From positions 62,001 to 126,000 of the forward strand of contig NZ_BMQM01000005.1 in the NCBI RefSeq assembly GCF_014648115.1: a stretch of 64,000 nucleotides of DNA, written 5' to 3'. Positions 55,753 through 64,000 of this stretch are shown piece by piece; position 1 is the first letter of the stretch, and every line of letters starts with the position of its first letter. The position numbers were made by a program, and so were the translations under genes. The stretch is from Deinococcus seoulensis. GTDB taxonomy: Bacteria > Deinococcota > Deinococci > Deinococcales > Deinococcaceae. A model generated the notes under the pieces. It was not told the DNA's origin and searched no databases. It saw only the letters and a program-made list of their open reading frames with translations.

Positions 55753-55753
<1 letters not shown>
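55451..55753 (-). CDS. nuoK: NADH-quinone oxidoreductase subunit K
   Basis: A 100-residue three-helix membrane subunit. [18 protein letters not shown] carries the conserved Glu of TM2, and a second Glu is in [12 protein letters not shown] of TM3. ATG 55753 shares one base with the nuoJ stop (TGATG), indicating translational coupling. Confidence 0.96.
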
Positions 55754-56373
<620 letters not shown>

Positions 56374-56500
56374 GGGCGGCCCCCACGGGGTGTTGATGGG
56401 TGATGGGTGACAGGTGATGGAACACAGATCAGGGGCACACGACAGTGACGGGTCACCTTCCATCGACCATCGACCATCGACCATTCACATCCTTTGCTCT
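56374..56500. repeat. nuoI-nuoJ spacer with heptamer arrays at both ends
   Basis: On the left are GATGGGT, GATGGGT and GACAGGT units (56395-56415) followed by GATGG; on the right are CATCGAC, CATCGAC and CATCGAC (56461-56481). The middle is AT-richer. On the opposite strand these read as related repeats of the ATGGTCGATGG type. It breaks an otherwise tightly packed operon. Confidence 0.75.
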
Positions 56501-57037
56501 TCACGGGTACTTCACTCCTTCCAGTTCCGCGCGGGGCTGCCCTTCGAGCTGGAAGCCCAGGCGCACGGGTTTCCCGCTCCGGGCGGCCTCGCGGCGCTGC
56601 GGGAGGCTGCCGGTCACGCCGACGAGCATGTCTTCCTTGGCGTACACGAAGTCGCCGTAGCGGTAGTCGGCCATCTCGAACTCGTTGCCCATGACGACCG
56701 CGCCGGTCGGGCAGGCTTCCTCGCACATGCCGCAGAAGATGCAGCGCAGCATGTTGATCTCGTACACCTTCGCGTAGCGTTCGCCGGGCGCGGTGGGGTT
56801 GGCCGGGTCGTTCTCGGCGGCCTCCACGTAGATGGCGTAGGCGGGGCAGGCGGCGGCGCACAGGCTGCAGCCGATGCATTTCTCCAGTCCGGTGCCTGGG
56901 TGGCGGGTCAGGACGTGCCGCCCCCGGAAGCGGGGTTGCAGCGTGGCGCGCTGTTCGGGGTAACTGACGGTCACGGGTTTCTGGAACAGTTTCCCCAGCG
57001 TGACGCCCATGCCTTTGGCAATCTCAAGAACGCCCAT
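56501..57037 (-). CDS. nuoI: NADH-quinone oxidoreductase subunit I
   Basis: A 178-residue ferredoxin-like subunit carrying the N6a and N6b [4Fe-4S] clusters. Motifs are [12 protein letters not shown] and [17 protein letters not shown]. The N-terminal helix ([15 protein letters not shown]) and [13 protein letters not shown] are typical. It sits 33 nt after nuoH, with a GAG-type ribosome site. The 127-nt spacer to nuoJ holds repeats. Confidence 0.96.
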   Translation of the reverse strand: MGVLEIAKGMGVTLGKLFQKPVTVSYPEQRATLQPRFRGRHVLTRHPGTGLEKCIGCSLCAAACPAYAIYVEAAENDPANPTAPGERYAKVYEINMLRCIFCGMCEEACPTGAVVMGNEFEMADYRYGDFVYAKEDMLVGVTGSLPQRREAARSGKPVRLGFQLEGQPRAELEGVKYP

Positions 57038-57070
57038 GGTTGGCTCCTTTGGTGGGGTGGGTGGCGGGCA

Positions 57071-60410
<3,340 letters not shown>

Positions 60411-60414
<4 letters not shown>

Positions 60415-60952
60415 AGCGAACCTCCAGTCAACGTGGCGGCCAGTCGCGGCCAGCCCACGATCAGATCAAGCGTCGAGACGCCCAGCAGCAGCGCGAACAG
60501 CTGTCCCTGACTGCGCCCGACCAGCGCCGCCCCGCCCCGCACGGCGTCCGCGATGTCCCGGCCCGGCAGGGACCGGCGCGCGAGATACCCGGCGGCGAAA
60601 TCCCGCAGGGTGTACAGCCAGAAGTCCGTGCGGGACAGCAGGAACACCGTCAGCACGAAGGGCCGGGCGACCGCCGGGGTCAGGCCCAGAACGAGCATCA
60701 GCCCCAGCCCCTCGGCCAGCAGGCGGGTGAACAGCGGCCCGGCCAGCGCGACCTTCACGCCCGGCCAGGAGTCCGTGTCGGCCAGGGTCGTGTGGGTGGT
60801 CGCCACGATCCACGCCCCGTTCCGACGGCCCAGCAGCGTGAACCGCGCCGAGCGGTCCCCATAGCGCCGCGCCATCAGGACGTGTCCCAGCTCGTGCAGG
60901 CACACGAACGTCACCAGTCCCGCCAGAACCTGCGCGGCGATCAGGACGGCAC

Positions 60953-60956
<4 letters not shown>
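60411..60956 (-). CDS. HELGH zinc-metalloprotease-like membrane protein within the nuo operon
   Basis: A 181-residue membrane protein between nuoF and nuoG. The first helix carries HELGH (His21, Glu22, His25), the zinc site of site-2-protease-like M50 peptidases. [19 protein letters not shown] resembles the GPxxN segment, and [10 protein letters not shown] could hold a third ligand. Start GTG 60956 overlaps the nuoF stop (GTGA), and its own stop overlaps nuoG (GTGA), so it is translated with complex I genes. It is not a standard Nuo subunit. A role in complex I assembly or membrane quality control is a guess. Confidence 0.82.
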
Positions 60957-62912
<1,956 letters not shown>

Positions 62913-62916
<4 letters not shown>

Positions 62917-63371
62917 GACCGTCCTCCTGAAATTCGGTACAGATACACCAGACACATGACCGCCGGCGCGGTCACCACCGTGCCCCAGGCAAGCTCCAGC
63001 AGCGTGGGCGCGCCGCGACCCAGCTCTTCCACGAACGTTCCGATCATGACCAGGGAACCCAGGACTCCACCCAGTAGACCCAGACGCAGCCACAGATTCC
63101 CCCGGAGCGTTCCCTGCCAGCGGCGGGTCACCGCCGTGATCAGTGCCACCCAGCCGCCCACGCCCAGCAGGACGTACAACGGTGCCAGCAGCATCAGCCA
63201 GCCCGAACTCCGCTCAGACAGCATGGGCAGGTGCGTAAGGATCGCCCCGCCGAGCAGCGATCCCAGGAGCGTGAAGGGCAGCAGGACGAGGGCTGGAACG
63301 AACACGAAGGTCACGTCCACCGCACGGCTCCAGTGCGACGGATTCACCGGACTCATCGCGATCACGCTCAC
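62913..63371 (-). CDS. Four-helix membrane protein between nuoD and nuoE
   Basis: A 152-residue hydrophobic protein with about four membrane segments ([20 protein letters not shown], a second near [42 protein letters not shown], and [15 protein letters not shown]). No family is recognised. Start GTG 63371 overlaps the nuoD stop by 4 nt, and its TGA overlaps nuoE's TTG, so it is fully coupled to complex I genes. It does not resemble NuoA or NuoK. It may be an accessory or assembly factor. Confidence 0.75.
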
Positions 63372-64000
63372 CGGTCCACGTCGCCCAGCACGGGGTCAAT
63401 GGTGGCGAGGATCGTGATGAGGTCAGCGAACTGCGCGCCGACGCAGGCGTACTCCAGCGCCTGGAGGTTCACGAAGCTGGGGGCGCGGATCTTCACGCGG
63501 TAGGGCATGCTGCCGCCATCGCTGACGATGTAGTACCCGACCTCGCCGCGCGCACTCTCGACGGGCACGTACACTTCGCCCAGCGGTGGGTGGAAGCCTT
63601 CCGTGACGAGTTTGAAGTGGTGGATGACCGCTTCCATGCTCGTTTCGAGTTCGTGGCGGGGGGGGAGGCTGATCTTGCGGTTGGGGTCCTTGACCGGGCC
63701 GGGTTTGAGGCGCCTGAGGCCCTGGCGGACGATCTTGATGCTCTCGCCGAATTCGAGGAGGCGCATGTTGAAGCGCGCCAGACTGTCGCCGTCGGGGCTG
63801 GTGATGACGTTGAAGTCGTAGGTTTCGTAGCCGCAGTAGGGGTTGTCCTTGCGGTGGTCGAGGGGTACGCCGCTGGCGCGCAGGTTGGGTCCGGTGAGGC
63901 CCAGGTCGAGGGCGACCTCGGGCGGGATGACGCCAACCCCCCTGGCGCGGTCGAGGAAGATGGGGTTCTGCGCGAACAGGGTGGTGTACTCGGTGACGCC
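63368..64000 (-). CDS. nuoD: NADH-quinone oxidoreductase subunit D, truncated by window edge
   Basis: The C-terminal 210 residues of the quinone-site subunit. Visible segments are [41 protein letters not shown] and the quinone-region [21 protein letters not shown] with [11 protein letters not shown], ending in LGDVDR as in the family. The frame stays open to base 64000, so the start lies beyond the window, together with nuoA-C. The stop overlaps the membrane-protein gene by 4 nt. Confidence 0.96.
   Translation of the reverse strand, partial: GVTEYTTLFAQNPIFLDRARGVGVIPPEVALDLGLTGPNLRASGVPLDHRKDNPYCGYETYDFNVITSPDGDSLARFNMRLLEFGESIKIVRQGLRRLKPGPVKDPNRKISLPPRHELETSMEAVIHHFKLVTEGFHPPLGEVYVPVESARGEVGYYIVSDGGSMPYRVKIRAPSFVNLQALEYACVGAQFADLITILATIDPVLGDVDR

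Overview
The window is GC-rich, gene-dense bacterial chromosome that I attribute to the genus Deinococcus. The reasons are the gene complement (single-chain glycine cleavage P protein, split nuo operon, TelA-like protein, secreted FecR and dockerin-type proteins) and the promoters. At least 18 genes carry a TANNNT box (TACACT, TAGACT or TATACT) ending only 5-9 nt before the start codon, the arrangement expected for the leaderless transcripts common in Deinococcus. Genus is inferred; species cannot be given. No rRNA, tRNA, CRISPR array, prophage or transposase gene was seen.

Layout. 1-8 kb: 3' part of an acyl-CoA synthetase, an esterase, a secreted C39-like peptidase, a zinc-ribbon/HEPN-like protein, adenine deaminase and a membrane diguanylate cyclase. 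8-11 kb: a minus-strand block of small enzymes (SDR, SRPBCC, Nudix, 2H phosphoesterase, DUF6979-like). 11-16 kb: gcvT-gcvH-gcvP. 16-22 kb: RmlD-like, DJ-1/PfpI and cupin genes, then dnaG, zapE and a YlmH-like gene. 22-30 kb: a degenerate PAS-GGDEF-EAL protein, a Tat-exported metallo-beta-lactamase-fold hydrolase and an M16 peptidase. 30-32 kb: a three-gene envelope operon pairing a lipoprotein that has a cohesin-like region with a dockerin protein. 32-44 kb: housekeeping and stress genes (S4 protein, DUF1684, ComF, DinB-like, serS, gatC, beta-lactamase-fold hydrolase, TelA) and a trypsin-endonuclease I fusion. 45-50.5 kb: an ABC-F ATPase and a FecR/CHASE2-GGDEF operon. 50.6-64 kb: the minus-strand NADH dehydrogenase operon nuoD-E-F-G-H-I-J-K-L-M-N, with nuoD cut by the window edge.

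Main points of interest. (1) The trypsin-endonuclease I fusion at 36-38 kb has a 17-bp palindrome next to its promoter that weakly resembles the radiation/desiccation response motif. (2) Two non-Nuo genes lie inside the nuo operon, each joined to its neighbours by 4-nt stop/start overlaps; one is an HELGH zinc-metalloprotease-like membrane protein between nuoF and nuoG. (3) The cohesin-like/dockerin operon may be a non-cellulosomal envelope attachment pair. (4) Two families of short elements with terminal inverted repeats (168 bp, and 135 bp with roughly 50-bp deletion forms) recur between genes and are nested at 45.1-45.4 kb. (5) Three c-di-GMP-type genes are present, one degenerate in both its GGDEF and EAL domains.

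Starts were moved inward from the longest frame wherever a promoter box, ribosome site, signal peptide or family N-terminus argued for it. Very long open frames opposite real genes are GC-bias artefacts and are left out.
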